In this document: one piece after another, positions 1 through 10,500 of the stretch
How positions within the stretch are numbered: position 1 is the stretch's first letter
Layout: each line of letters begins with the position of its first letter
Assembly: GCF_021049305.1 (NCBI RefSeq)
Contig: NZ_CP088081.1
Span: 3,038,001-3,102,000 of the forward strand
DNA length: 64,000 nt
Reading direction: 5' to 3'
Source: Ideonella dechloratans
GTDB taxonomy: Bacteria; Pseudomonadota; Gammaproteobacteria; Burkholderiales; Burkholderiaceae_C
Translations under genes and position numbers: made by a program
The notes under the pieces: model-generated
The model's input: only the letters and a program-made list of their open reading frames with translations
What the model was told of the DNA's origin: nothing
The model's database searches: none

Positions 1-426
1 CCCATCGGCGCTGCCGTATCCCGCGAGGCGGTCGAGCGCTTCCTGGCGCAGGCCTACCCAGACCGCTTCAGCCCCGCATCGCTCAAGTCCTTTGCCCAGA
101 ACGTCGCGGGTACCTGGACGGCCGCTGGTCTGCTCTCTGGCCACCGCAACAAGACCCGCTCGCAGCCGCTCGCGCACCCCGAATCCGTGACCCTGCTGCT
201 CTTCCTCGGGTATCTCGGGGGGCGTACCGGGCAACGCCTCTTCTCATCCGAATGGACGAATTTGCTGGGTGGCTCACCTGATGAGCTAGAGGCGCTTACA
301 AACTCCGCTTCGCACCGGGGCCTTCTCGTGTTCATGAATGCGGGCGGCGTCAAAGAGGTTCGTTTCCCTGGGTATCTCTCGCCCGAGGAAGAGCGCATTC
401 GTCAGGAGGTCTCACATGTCGTCTAG
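1..426 (+). CDS. brxA: BrxA-like protein (BREX, DUF1819), 3' part only
   Basis: This is the C-terminal 141 residues of an open frame that enters from the left edge, so the start codon lies outside the window. Family knowledge: BrxA is a small DNA-binding protein of the BREX phage-defence system, usually about 200 residues, encoded first or second in the operon. The visible part has the helical, Arg-rich middle (TWTAAGLLSGHRNKTRSQPL) and the closing segment around SHRGLLVFMNAGGVKEVRFP that I associate with BrxA C-termini. The decisive support is context: it overlaps brxB by 11 nt and is followed by brxC, pglX, pglZ and brxL. The identification of this single fragment is moderately sure; as part of a BREX operon it is very likely. 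Confidence 0.75.
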   Translation, partial: PIGAAVSREAVERFLAQAYPDRFSPASLKSFAQNVAGTWTAAGLLSGHRNKTRSQPLAHPESVTLLLFLGYLGGRTGQRLFSSEWTNLLGGSPDELEALTNSASHRGLLVFMNAGGVKEVRFPGYLSPEEERIRQEVSHVV

Positions 427-979
427 GGTCACCAAGCTGGCTGCTGCCTATCGGCAGCACCTGTCGGTGCCGTGGCAGGCCGGGCTTGCCGCTATCCAGC
501 GCGTCATCTTTGCGGTCTATGACAAGGCCGACGAGCTTCGCCTGCGTGCCAACGTCGGCGAGTTCGAACTCGCCACCCAGCAGGCAGGCAAGCAGTGGCT
601 GCTGTTGGACGTGACCAATGCCTTCCCGCTGTGGATGGCAGCCCAGGAGTACCGCGACGCGTACTTCGAGTCACCCGAAGACCTGGCCGGCTACCAGACC
701 GGAGAGCTCACGGAGTTCGTCGCAGACCTGACGGCGAAGCTGAAGGCCAGGATTGCCGCAGAGGCCGGCCCCGATACGGTCGTTGCCTTGCTAGGCGTAG
801 GAGCGCTGTTCGGCCTCGCTCGGGTGTCTTCGGTTGTCGAGGGCATCAAGGAAAGCGTGCAGGGCCGGCTGCTCGTCTTCTTCCCGGGCGAACACCACCC
901 GGAGAACCACACCTACCGCCTGCTGGATGCACGCGACGGCTGGAACTACCTCGCCGTGCCGCTGCTCGCCCAGGAATGA
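416..979 (+). CDS. brxB: BrxB, BREX protein of the DUF1788 family
   Basis: A 187-residue protein of the usual BrxB length. BrxB is an essential core component of type 1 BREX with no settled biochemical role. The recognisable part is the C-terminal half, with VALLGVGALFGLARVSSVVE, GRLLVFFPGEH and YRLLDARDGWNYLAVPL, a highly conserved DUF1788 block. I chose the ATG at 416 because an AGGAGG ribosome-binding site lies 6 nt upstream and the start overlaps the end of brxA. An upstream in-frame ATG at 338 would run deep into brxA without a ribosome-binding site. brxC follows after 38 nt, so brxA-brxB-brxC read as one transcription unit. Confidence 0.93.
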   Translation: MSSRVTKLAAAYRQHLSVPWQAGLAAIQRVIFAVYDKADELRLRANVGEFELATQQAGKQWLLLDVTNAFPLWMAAQEYRDAYFESPEDLAGYQTGELTEFVADLTAKLKARIAAEAGPDTVVALLGVGALFGLARVSSVVEGIKESVQGRLLVFFPGEHHPENHTYRLLDARDGWNYLAVPLLAQE

Positions 980-1017
980 CGCAACGCACCACCTGAAGAA
1001 CCAAAGCAAGGACCACC

Positions 1018-4000
1018 ATGCTGAACAGGGATATCTATAACAAAGCCCCGAAGGAAAACCGCCTCGTCAACAACGGCGTGGCCGAGGTCTCCGAAGACCA
1101 CTCCGAGGCCGCGCAGGCCATCCTGCGCTACGAACTCGAGACCTTTGTCTGCGACGGTCAGTACGAGAAGGGCCTCGAGACCATCCTCGACAAGTTCCTG
1201 CTCAACCTCGACTCCAAGACCGAGCAGCCGGGGGTGTGGATTTCCGGCTTCTATGGCAGCGGCAAGTCGCACCTGGCCAAGATGCTGCGCACGCTGTGGA
1301 CCGACTACCAGTTCGCCGACGGCGCCACCGCCCGCAGCATCGCCAAGCTGCCCACGGGCGTGTTCGAGCACCTGAAGGAGCTCTCCACCCAGGGCAAGCG
1401 CCACGGTGGCCTGCACGCCGCAGCGGGCAAGCTGGGCGCCGGTGCCGGTGACAAGGTGCGGCTCGCGCTGCTGGGCATTGTGTTCAAGTCCAAGGGGCTA
1501 CCCGAGCAGTACAACCAGGCGCAGCTCGTCTTGTGGATGAAGCGCGAGGGCATCCTGGACGCCGTCGAGGCGGAGCTGCAGACCGCTGGCCGTTCGCTGG
1601 CGCAAGAGCTGCCTCACATGTACGTCTCTGGTCCACTGACCAAGGCGCTGCTGAAGGCCCGGCCGGACTTGGCGCACACTGAGGCAGATGCCCGCAAGCT
1701 GCTCAAGGAGCAGTTCCCCCAGGTGACCGACGTCACCAGCGAACAGATGACCTCAGCCATTGAGCTCGCTCTTTCCGAGGAGGGCAAGTTCCCGCTGACC
1801 CTGGTGGTCCTTGACGAGGTACAGCAGTACATCGGCAATGACGGGGCGAAGTCCATAGATGTGCAGGAGCTTGTCGAAACCCTGTGCAAGCACTTCAAGG
1901 GTCGGCTTCTGCTTGTTGCCACCGGGCAGTCCGCGCTCTCAGGGACACCCACTCTCCAGCGGCTGATGGCTCGGTTCCCAATCCCGGTCATGCTGGGCGA
2001 CTGGGACGTGGAGAACGTCACCCGGCAAATCATCCTGGCCAAGAAGCCCTCAGTTCAGCCGGAGGTCGAGAAGGTCTGGCGGTCCAACCTTGGCGAAATC
2101 TCTCGCCACTTGCGCGGCACCAAGCTCGAGCACGTGACCGACGACGAGAGCGTCATGACGTCCGATTACCCGCTGCTGCCAGTGCGTCGCCGCTTCTGGG
2201 AACGTGTTCTCCGGAGCATTGACACCACCGGCACCGTCTCGCAGCTGCGCAGTCAGTTGCGCGTCGTCCATGAAGCGGTGCTGGCCACCGCCGAGGCACC
2301 GCTGGGGCACGTGGTTTCTGGCGACTTCCTCTACGACCAGATTGCCGCGAACTTGGTCTCCACAGCGCAGCTGCCCAAGGAGGTTTTCGAGAACGTCCAG
2401 CGTTTTGCAGCCGGTGACGCGAACGCCCAGCTCAAAGCCAAGCTGCTCAAGCTCATCTACCTCATCAACAAGCTGCCGGCTGACGCGGCGATGGACCTGG
2501 GCCTGAAGGCCACAGAGGAAGCGTTGGCAGACCTGCTGGTCACCGACTTGGCGGCCGGCTCTTCGGAGCTGCGCAAGTCGCTGCCGGCCCTGTTGGAAGA
2601 GCTGCAGAACAAGGACCGCTTGGTCATGGCCCTGGCCGGCGGCAACGGCACCGAGTATCGGCTGCAGACCCGAGAGTCCAGCGCCTGGTACGACGAGTTC
2701 CGTGCCCAGGAGACTGAGCTTGAGGCGGCTCCACAACGTGTTGAGCAGAAGCGGGCCGAGCTGCTGAAGACTCGATTCGCCGAGGTCCTCAAGAAGGTTC
2801 GCGTCACCCAAGGCAAGGGGAACGAGGTTCGCGCACTCATCCCTACCTTCGATGACACGCTCCCTAAGGACAACGACAAGTGCCTGTACCTGTGGATTCA
2901 AGACGGCTGGCAGACCGAGGAGAAGTCGGTCGTTGCTGATGCCAAACGCACCAGCTCGGACAACCCAACCCTTTTCGTCTATCTGCCTGCTGAGAACAAG
3001 TCAGTCCTCTCGAAGGCCATCGTTGCGCTGGAAGCAGCACGCACCACGCTCCAGAAGAAGGGCAATCCGTCCACCGAAGAGGGCCGCGACGCGCAGCGCT
3101 CGATGGAGAGCCGCCAGCGCAACGCCGAAAAAGAGCTGGCCGAGCTGGTGGACAAGCTGATGGCCGGCGTGCGCGTATTTCAGGCCGGCGGTCAGGAGGC
3201 CACCGACGGCAATGACCTGGCCGACCGCATCAACCGCGCGGCCAAGTCTTCGGCCATCCGCCTGTACAGCCAGTTCGATGCCGCAGACCACGAACAGTGG
3301 GGCAAGGTGCTGGACGAAGCCCGCAAAGGCAATCTGGAAGCCTTGAAGGCTGTTGGCCATACCCAGGAGGCCGACAAGCACCCGGTCTGCCAGAAGTTGC
3401 TGGGCTTCATCGGCCCCGGCAAGAAGGGCTCGGAGATTCGCGAGAACTTCGAGGCCCCGCCCTACGGCTGGCCGCGTGACGCAATTGACGGTGCGCTCTA
3501 CGCGCTGCTGGCGTCCGGGCATGTCAACGCCACCGATGCCGCGTCCAAGCCTGTCGACGCCAAGAGCCTGGACCGCGCCAAGGTCACCCAGACGAGCTTC
3601 CGGCGCGAGAGCATCAACATCACGCCGATTCAGCTCATCAAGATTCGCAAGCTGTTCGACGCCGTGGGCGTGCCCTGCCAGCCCAAGGAAGAGCTGAACC
3701 GGATGCCAGCCTTGCTGGCCAAGCTGCGCGAGCAGGCGTCCAAGGCTGGTGGCCCTGCACCAGCGCCAGAGGCACCAAAGCTCATCGTCATCGAAGCCAT
3801 CGAGGCGCAGAGCGGCAACGCACAGCTGCTGGAACTGTTCACCCGGCACGACGAGGTGCTGGCCCTCTCACAAGGCTGGACCAAGACCGCGGCCGAGATT
3901 GCGAAGCGCATGCCTGCGTGGCACAAGCTGGGCGACCTGCTTCGTCATGCGAAAGCCCTCGGCCCCTACGCCAAGCTGAAGGCTGAGGCCGATGCCATCG

Positions 4001-4479
4001 AGGCCCAGCGCAGCTTGCTGGCGGACCCAGACCCTGTTCGCCCTCTGTTGGACGAGACGGTCGACCTGCTGCGCCAGGCCCTGAAGGCCAAGCTGGACGC
4101 CTTCCAACAAGGCTTCGCCCAGCAGCAGGCCCTGCTGCAGCAAGACGCTGACTGGAACAAGCTCGGCAACACCCAGCGCGATGAACTGACAGTCAAGCAC
4201 CACCTGACGCCGCCACCGTCCGTGGCCACCGGCACGCCCGAGCAGCTGCAGGACGCCTTGGACGACTGCGACCTTGACCACTGGGTCTCTAAGACCCAGG
4301 CCTTGCCCAGCCGGTTCGAAGCGGCGCGGCATGCCGCGGTGCAACTGCTCAAGCCCAACGTGGTCCACGTGGCCATCCCCAAGCGAACCTTGAACGACGA
4401 GGCAGAGCTTCAGTCGTGGTTGTCGGAGGTTGAAGCGCTGATTCGCACCAAGCTGAAGTCTGGCCCAGTCAGCCTCTGA
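1018..4479 (+). CDS. brxC: BrxC, BREX P-loop ATPase
   Basis: A 1153-residue P-loop ATPase, normal length for BrxC. It starts with the short conserved N-terminal block (NRDIYNKAPKENRLVNNGV) seen in BrxC proteins. Walker A is GFYGSGKS at residues 77-84 and a Walker B-like LVVLDEVQQY is at 262-271. The C-terminal two thirds are helical with a long charged region. BrxC is a core BREX component needed for phage restriction and, in several systems, for host methylation; its exact reaction is unknown. The gene sits 38 nt after brxB and 47 nt before the GTPase gene. In canonical type 1 loci pglX would follow directly, so the next gene is an insertion. No frameshift or missing motif is visible. Confidence 0.93.
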   Translation: MLNRDIYNKAPKENRLVNNGVAEVSEDHSEAAQAILRYELETFVCDGQYEKGLETILDKFLLNLDSKTEQPGVWISGFYGSGKSHLAKMLRTLWTDYQFADGATARSIAKLPTGVFEHLKELSTQGKRHGGLHAAAGKLGAGAGDKVRLALLGIVFKSKGLPEQYNQAQLVLWMKREGILDAVEAELQTAGRSLAQELPHMYVSGPLTKALLKARPDLAHTEADARKLLKEQFPQVTDVTSEQMTSAIELALSEEGKFPLTLVVLDEVQQYIGNDGAKSIDVQELVETLCKHFKGRLLLVATGQSALSGTPTLQRLMARFPIPVMLGDWDVENVTRQIILAKKPSVQPEVEKVWRSNLGEISRHLRGTKLEHVTDDESVMTSDYPLLPVRRRFWERVLRSIDTTGTVSQLRSQLRVVHEAVLATAEAPLGHVVSGDFLYDQIAANLVSTAQLPKEVFENVQRFAAGDANAQLKAKLLKLIYLINKLPADAAMDLGLKATEEALADLLVTDLAAGSSELRKSLPALLEELQNKDRLVMALAGGNGTEYRLQTRESSAWYDEFRAQETELEAAPQRVEQKRAELLKTRFAEVLKKVRVTQGKGNEVRALIPTFDDTLPKDNDKCLYLWIQDGWQTEEKSVVADAKRTSSDNPTLFVYLPAENKSVLSKAIVALEAARTTLQKKGNPSTEEGRDAQRSMESRQRNAEKELAELVDKLMAGVRVFQAGGQEATDGNDLADRINRAAKSSAIRLYSQFDAADHEQWGKVLDEARKGNLEALKAVGHTQEADKHPVCQKLLGFIGPGKKGSEIRENFEAPPYGWPRDAIDGALYALLASGHVNATDAASKPVDAKSLDRAKVTQTSFRRESINITPIQLIKIRKLFDAVGVPCQPKEELNRMPALLAKLREQASKAGGPAPAPEAPKLIVIEAIEAQSGNAQLLELFTRHDEVLALSQGWTKTAAEIAKRMPAWHKLGDLLRHAKALGPYAKLKAEADAIEAQRSLLADPDPVRPLLDETVDLLRQALKAKLDAFQQGFAQQQALLQQDADWNKLGNTQRDELTVKHHLTPPPSVATGTPEQLQDALDDCDLDHWVSKTQALPSRFEAARHAAVQLLKPNVVHVAIPKRTLNDEAELQSWLSEVEALIRTKLKSGPVSL

Positions 4480-4526
4480 GAGGTCCCATCGAACCAGGCA
4501 CCGTTTTCCAAGGGAGAAGCAAGTAC

Positions 4527-7490
4527 ATGAAGTCCCCACGCCAGGTCCGCAGCGACATTCGCACGCTGGCCCACCACATCGACCATGTCCGCGAGGCGCT
4601 GCTGCGTCGAGCCGACGTCGAGATTGCCCAGGTGGGCAAGGAGTGCAAGCGCACCTCCGATGCGCTGGCCAAGCTGCTGGACGAGCAGAAGCTTCCAGAG
4701 AACTACAAAGTGGCCGTCGTGGGCCGCTTCAAGGCGGGCAAGTCCTCCTTCGTCAACGAACTGCTTGACGCCCGGCTGGCCAGCGAAGACACCAACCCGG
4801 AGACGGCGGCCGTCACCACCTTCCGCCATGGCGATGAAGTCAAGGCCACCATCCGCTTCCTGGCGCGTGACGAGTGGACCAAGATTCAGAGCCTCTACCA
4901 GCAAGACCCTCGCCACATCGACGCTCACCGGGTGCTCAAGTGGCACGAGCTCGGCAAGCCGCGCAAGAACAAAGACGGCGAGATGGAGGAGGGCTACGAC
5001 CTCCAAGCGCTGGAGAGGGAGTACATCCGTGACGGCGGCTTCAGCATCGAGATTCGCCTGGCCAACGACGGCACCAAGAAGGCCGAAGCCGATTTTCGGC
5101 GGCGCCTGAAGGAGTTCACCACCGGCACCAAACCGCATCACTGCATGGTGCTTGGCATCGAAATCGAGTCGCCTGCGCCCATCCTGGATGGCGGGGTGCT
5201 GCTCATCGACACCCCGGGTCTGGGGGACACCGAGCGCTACCGTGTCGAGCTCACCGAGAAGGTGGTCGACGATGTGGACGCCGTCCTCTTCCTCACCCGC
5301 TCGGGCGCTTCCTACGACCAGGCGGAGAAGGACTTCCTGCTCTCCCTGCTCCGCAAGGGCACCGTCAAGCAGCTCATCGTCGTGGTGACGCAGGTCGACG
5401 TGACCTACCAACAGCACCTGGACAACGCCGAGGCCAACGATGACGACCCCGACCCGGTCGCACGCCGCATCGACCTCGAGCGCCAGCGACTGACCAAGGA
5501 GCTGGCCGACACCCTGGCGGAGCTGAGCCAGGATGATTCGCCAGCCATGCGGCGCTACCGCGAGCAACTCGGCGACGTGCAGATTGCCTTCACGTCGGCC
5601 AAGCTCCACCGCGATTGGAAGGCCGGTAAGCCGACGCTGTGCGCCATCCAATCGGACGACCCGGGCGGCGTTGAGCAGCTCAAGAGCCAGCTGCTCTACA
5701 TGCTGTCGACCGAATCTCGCCTTGCGATGGTCGCGCAGGGCATCGCCGCCGGCGCCCGTTCCGCGCTGCTAGAGCTGCAGTCGGTGCTCGACGCCAAGTT
5801 GCTCGCCATCCGTGACGTCAAGGACAGGGAGGTGGCGGAGCAGAAGCTCCGCAGCTTTCGTGGTGAGTTTGGGCAGGCTAGCCAGCGGTTTGAGGGCGCC
5901 GTTACGGAGCAGGTGACGCTGCTGGGCCAGCGGCTGGACGAGCGTGCCCGGCAGCACCGGTCATCGCTCGAAACGATTGCGCTGCTCGCTGAGCGCGAAC
6001 TCGTGGCCTTCGAGCTCAACGACGTGGCGCGCCACTGGCGCACCCGTCGGTCGGGCTACTGGGGCCACATGGCGGATTTCCAGACCCGGGTGGCCAACCG
6101 CATCTTTCCCAAGGTGCAGGAGATGCTCAGCGAGTACACCGACACCTTCGCTGAGTTCGCGCGGGGCTTTGAGACCCACCTCGACCGACTCTCGGCCGAG
6201 GGCGCGCGCATCGCCCAGTCGCTGGAGCTGGGTACCTCGCTGCCTTTCGATGTCACCAGCAAGCTCAAGGACTCGCTGGAAAAGAGCCTGGCCAGGGCCC
6301 AGGAGCTCATCGTCGCCAAAGAGCTCGAGGTCAACAAGCTCCTGTCGGACTTTGTCGATGACGAGGTCTCTGAGCGCATCGACCAGGCCCGTGAGAAGGT
6401 CAGCGATATCTGGGGTGCGGGCACCACGGTCAAGCAATCGGGAGAAGTCCAGGCCTTCTACCGCGAGGTGAAGGCATTGCTGACCGAAGCGCTGCAGACC
6501 TATCTGAAGGACAGCATCCAGGCCTTTGGCGCTTTCCTGGTCACAGAGGCCCAGGCAGCGCCGCGCGATGCACTGGCAGAAGTGAACATCCTGTTGGAGC
6601 AGGCCGACGACAACATTCGGGCGGCCGCCACGGCCCTGGTGGCGGGGCAGAAGCAGGCCACTGAAGACTTGGTGGCCACCATCAAGAGCGAGCACGACGA
6701 GGTGCTGACCCGTGCTTCCAGCCTCCTGGCAGTCGACGATGCGACGGCAGGCCATCCGGGTTCTCCAGCCACCTCGAGTGACGCCAGCACGCCAACCGCA
6801 TCAACCGCACCAGCCCGCGCCAAGTCGGAACAGGATGCGTCGGCTCCTGCAGTCGCAGCCGCCCCAGCTCCCAGTTCAGCGCCTGAACCTCAGCAGCCGG
6901 CCCCCACTCCAGCGCCTGCCCCGCAGCCGGAAGGCGCGTTCGAGCTGTCGGGCGATGGCGACTGGGCCGAGCAGGTGCAAACCGTTGCGCAGGTCACCCT
7001 GGAGCGCATTCGGCTGGGTAACGGCGAGAAGTCTTGGCCCTACGACCGGGTCTTCCCGGCCCGTTACCTGAAGGGGGCGGTTCGTATCAGGCTGATTGAC
7101 GGCTACCTGGCCGACCCACACCAACTGCGCAACCTCGGCGAGTTCCTCCTGCACCTGGCCGAGTCCGCTCGTCCCAAGGAGGTGGAGGTCCTCACCAAGT
7201 TCGCAGACGTGGATGCGACGGCCAAGCAGGACCGTGTGGTCGACAACTTGGCCAAGGAACTGTTCCGCGACTACGGGGTGACGCTCAGTCTGCGGCGCGA
7301 CGCTGACGTTCATGACCGCTTCCTGGTCATGGACCACGGCGTGCTCTTCAAGCTGGGCCGCGGGCTGGACTTCTACAAGCCAGCCACCGGCCTGGCGCGG
7401 CACCGCCCCGACCTGCGTGAGGTGCGCAAAAGCGAGGTGGATGTGTTCTGCGTCCAGGGCCATGCGCTCCTCAAGGCCAACACCGCATGA
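4527..7490 (+). CDS. Dynamin-like GTPase with C-terminal MIT_C (MITD1 PLD-like) domain, inside the BREX operon
   Basis: A 987-residue protein in three parts. Residues about 60-400 are a dynamin-superfamily GTPase: G1 GRFKAGKSS (66-74), G3 DTPGLGD (228-234) and G4-like TQVD (288-291). Residues about 400-735 are helical and charged, as in a dynamin stalk. A Pro/Ala/Ser-rich linker (about 739-806) leads to a C-terminal domain with VHDRFLVMD (from 928), GRGLDFYK (944-951) and a closing DLRE...EVDVF. That pattern matches the phospholipase D-like C-terminal domain of eukaryotic MITD1, which binds membrane lipids and lacks PLD activity. Inference: a membrane-acting GTPase recruited to lipid, possibly an abortive or envelope-surveillance arm of BREX. 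It lies 47 nt after brxC; pglX follows after 76 nt. The GTPase call is firm, MIT_C likely, the role unknown. Confidence 0.85.
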   Translation: MKSPRQVRSDIRTLAHHIDHVREALLRRADVEIAQVGKECKRTSDALAKLLDEQKLPENYKVAVVGRFKAGKSSFVNELLDARLASEDTNPETAAVTTFRHGDEVKATIRFLARDEWTKIQSLYQQDPRHIDAHRVLKWHELGKPRKNKDGEMEEGYDLQALEREYIRDGGFSIEIRLANDGTKKAEADFRRRLKEFTTGTKPHHCMVLGIEIESPAPILDGGVLLIDTPGLGDTERYRVELTEKVVDDVDAVLFLTRSGASYDQAEKDFLLSLLRKGTVKQLIVVVTQVDVTYQQHLDNAEANDDDPDPVARRIDLERQRLTKELADTLAELSQDDSPAMRRYREQLGDVQIAFTSAKLHRDWKAGKPTLCAIQSDDPGGVEQLKSQLLYMLSTESRLAMVAQGIAAGARSALLELQSVLDAKLLAIRDVKDREVAEQKLRSFRGEFGQASQRFEGAVTEQVTLLGQRLDERARQHRSSLETIALLAERELVAFELNDVARHWRTRRSGYWGHMADFQTRVANRIFPKVQEMLSEYTDTFAEFARGFETHLDRLSAEGARIAQSLELGTSLPFDVTSKLKDSLEKSLARAQELIVAKELEVNKLLSDFVDDEVSERIDQAREKVSDIWGAGTTVKQSGEVQAFYREVKALLTEALQTYLKDSIQAFGAFLVTEAQAAPRDALAEVNILLEQADDNIRAAATALVAGQKQATEDLVATIKSEHDEVLTRASSLLAVDDATAGHPGSPATSSDASTPTASTAPARAKSEQDASAPAVAAAPAPSSAPEPQQPAPTPAPAPQPEGAFELSGDGDWAEQVQTVAQVTLERIRLGNGEKSWPYDRVFPARYLKGAVRIRLIDGYLADPHQLRNLGEFLLHLAESARPKEVEVLTKFADVDATAKQDRVVDNLAKELFRDYGVTLSLRRDADVHDRFLVMDHGVLFKLGRGLDFYKPATGLARHRPDLREVRKSEVDVFCVQGHALLKANTA

Positions 7491-7529
7491 CAGCGAGGGC
7501 GCCATCGCACACCAGGTGACGTGACGCGC

Positions 7530-7544
7530 GTTACCTCGTTACCT
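7530..7544 (+). promoter_or_regulatory. 15-base motif GTTACCTCGTTACCT upstream of pglX
   Basis: The motif is two direct GTTACC hexamers separated by TC, 22 nt before the pglX start. The identical 15 bases recur at 17717-17731 upstream of brxL. Both lie in the only two intercistronic gaps of this operon longer than about 50 nt, which suggests an internal promoter or operator. The function is inference. Confidence 0.5.
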
Positions 7545-7566
7545 CACAGGGAAGACAAAGAACACC

Positions 7567-10500
7567 ATGCCGACCGCAAGCATCAGCAACCAGCCTCTGG
7601 CGAAGCCCCTGCGCAGCCAGCTCGAGAACACCGTCAAGTCCGCCCGCGACGTGGCCGAGAAGGCCGCGCTGGCTGCGCTTCGGCAGCTGGCCGTGGGCGA
7701 GGCGAAGGCCCCGGACTACCTGAGTGACGACCTCAAGGCCCTGCGCCGCCGCCTGCGTGCCCACGGCCGCGCGCTGGGCGACGTGAAGGCCAAGGACGAC
7801 ACCCAGGGCCTGCAGCACCTGGTGTGGGAGGTGGCCTACGAACACTGGCACCGCATGCTGTTCGCGCGCTTCCTTGCCGAGAACGGATTGCTGATGTGGG
7901 AGCTGGGAGCCCCGGTGTCACTGGAGGACTGCCAGAGCCTGGTCGACCACGAACAGGCCATGTTGGAGGGCGAGAAGCTTGGCTCCAAGACGCAGTGGGA
8001 ACTGGCCGGGAAGCTGGCTGCCCGCATGCTGCCCCAGGTGTTCAAGCCGCAGAGCCCGGTGTTCGAGCTGGCCTTCGCGCCCGAGCACCAGCGTGAGCTG
8101 GAGCGCCTGCTGGCCGCGCTGCCGCCCGAGGTGTTCAAGGCCAGCGACAGCCTGGGCTGGGTCTACCAGTTCTGGCAGGCCAAGCGCAAGGACGAGGTCA
8201 ACGCCTCGGAGGTGAAGATTGGCGCCGACGAGCTGCCCGCCGTCACCCAGCTCTTCACCGAGCCCTACATGGTGGACTTCCTGCTCCACAACTCGCTGGG
8301 CGCCTGGTGGGTGACGCGCCACCCGGGCAAGCCTTGCCCCGTGCCACTGACCTACCTGCGCACGCTGGACGACGGCACGCCGGCAGCCGGCAAGTTCGAA
8401 GGCTGGCCCGACCGGCTGGAAGACTTCAAGCTGCTCGACCCGTGCTGCGGCTCGGGCCACTTCCTGGTGGCGGCCTTCCTGCTGCTGGTGCCGATGCGCA
8501 TGGCGGCCGAGGGCTTGAGCGCGATGGACGCGGTGGACGCCGTGCTGGCCGACAACCTGCACGGCCTGGAACTGGACGCCCGTTGTGTGGAAATCGCCGT
8601 CTTCGCGCTGGCCCTGGCGGCCTGGCGTTTCCCGGACGAAAACGGCGACCCATTGGGCGTGCGCGCCGACATGCCCGCGCCGCAGGTGGCCTGCTGCGGC
8701 CTGAAGGTGGCGGCCAAGCCCGAGGACTGGATGGCCCTGGTGCCGGATGACGCCACCAACGCCGCCTACCTGCGCCAGGAACTGCGCCTGCTGCACGCCA
8801 GCTTCGCCCAGGCACCGCTGCTGGGCAGCCTGCTGGACCCGGCACGCAGCCTGAAGAACGACTTGGCCACGTCCAGCTTCGACACCCTGCGCGACCTGTT
8901 GGGGCGGGCGCTGGCCACCGAACGCCCGGCCACGCTGTGGGGGCAGGCCAGCGAATTGCAGGACGACAGCTGGGACCTGGCGCTCACGGCCAAGGGATTG
9001 CTGGACGCAGCCCGGTTGCTGGATGGACGCTATCAGTTGGTGGTGACCAACGTTCCTTACCTGGCACGCGGTCGACAACATGAGGTTCTGAAGAGCTATT
9101 GCGAAACCCACTACCCCGAGGCCAAGCAGGACCTAGCCAACGTCTTCCTGGAGCGTTGCCTAGAACTCAGCCACGACCAGGGCTCAGGCGTTGTTCAAAT
9201 CGTCATGCCGCAGAACTGGCTGTTCCTCACAAGCTACAAGAAGCAGCGCGAATCGTTGCTCAAATCGGTGCAGTGGAACCTGCTGGCACGGCTCGGTGAA
9301 GGCGGGTTTGACAGTCCACAGGCGGCAGGTGCTTTCATAATTCTGCTGACCCAGACCAAAGCGAAGGCTTCAGAGGACTTTCAGCTACGCTGCGTGGATG
9401 CCAGTGCGCCAAAGGTTGCGCAGGAGAAGGCAGCATTGCTGCACGACGGCGAGGTCGTGGCGGTGAGCCAGAAAGGTCAGTTGGGGAATCCCGATGCCCG
9501 AATCTTGCTGGAGGAGTCGGTTGCGCAAGTTCAACTCTCGAACTATGCGTTCACAGCACAGGGCATTAGCACTACCGATGGCTCCCGATTCGTGCAGCAG
9601 TACTGGGAGAGAGCCAATCTTGAGGGCGGGTGGGAGTTCTTTCAGGCTGCGTCAACCGAGCAAACTCATGGCCTAGTCAGCGGCTACAACTACACCCTTC
9701 GATGGGGCGGGCCAGGTAGCGACTACTTCAATTACATCGAAGAACTGAAGAAGGTTGGTCGCATCGGCGGCGCTTGGCAGGCCGGTCGAAATGCGTGGGG
9801 TCAGGTTGGCTTTGCGATTAACGTGACCCGCAATAAAGCGGTAGCCCTTTACTCTGGAGCGAAGTTCGACGTTACAGCAGGAATCATGGTGCCGGTTCGA
9901 AGTGAACATGCCACCGCAGTGCTGTCCTACTTGCTTGACCCAGCCTACGAGCAAGAGTTGAAGGCGCTGGACCCCTCGCTTTCAGTTACCGAAGGAACGC
10001 TCACCAAGGTCCCCTTCGACCTCGCCCACTGGCAACAAGTCGCGGCGAAACGCTACCCCAACGGTCTGCCCAGGCCTTACTCCGACGACCCCACCCAATG
10101 GCTGTTCCATGGCCACCCGCAGCCAGCTACCGACCCGTTGCAAGTCGCCGTCGCTCGCCTAGCCGGCTACCGCTGGCCAGCCGAGACCGACACGGCGATG
10201 GAATTGGCCGACGAGGCCCGCACCTGGATTACCCGCTGCGAGAAGTTGGACGAGCACACCGACGATGACGGCATCGTCTGCCTGCCCTCGGTGCGCGGCG
10301 AGGCGCCAGCGCACGACCGGCTGTTCAAGCTGCTGATTGCCGCCTGGGAGACCGTACAGCCCGGCAGCTGGAAGCCCGCCGTGCTCGACAAGCTGCTGGC
10401 CGATGCCGACTGCGCAGGCAAGGGTCTGGACGTCTGGCTGCGCGAGAGGTTCTTCGAGCAGCACACCAAGCGCTTCCACCACCGCCCCTTCATCTGGCAT

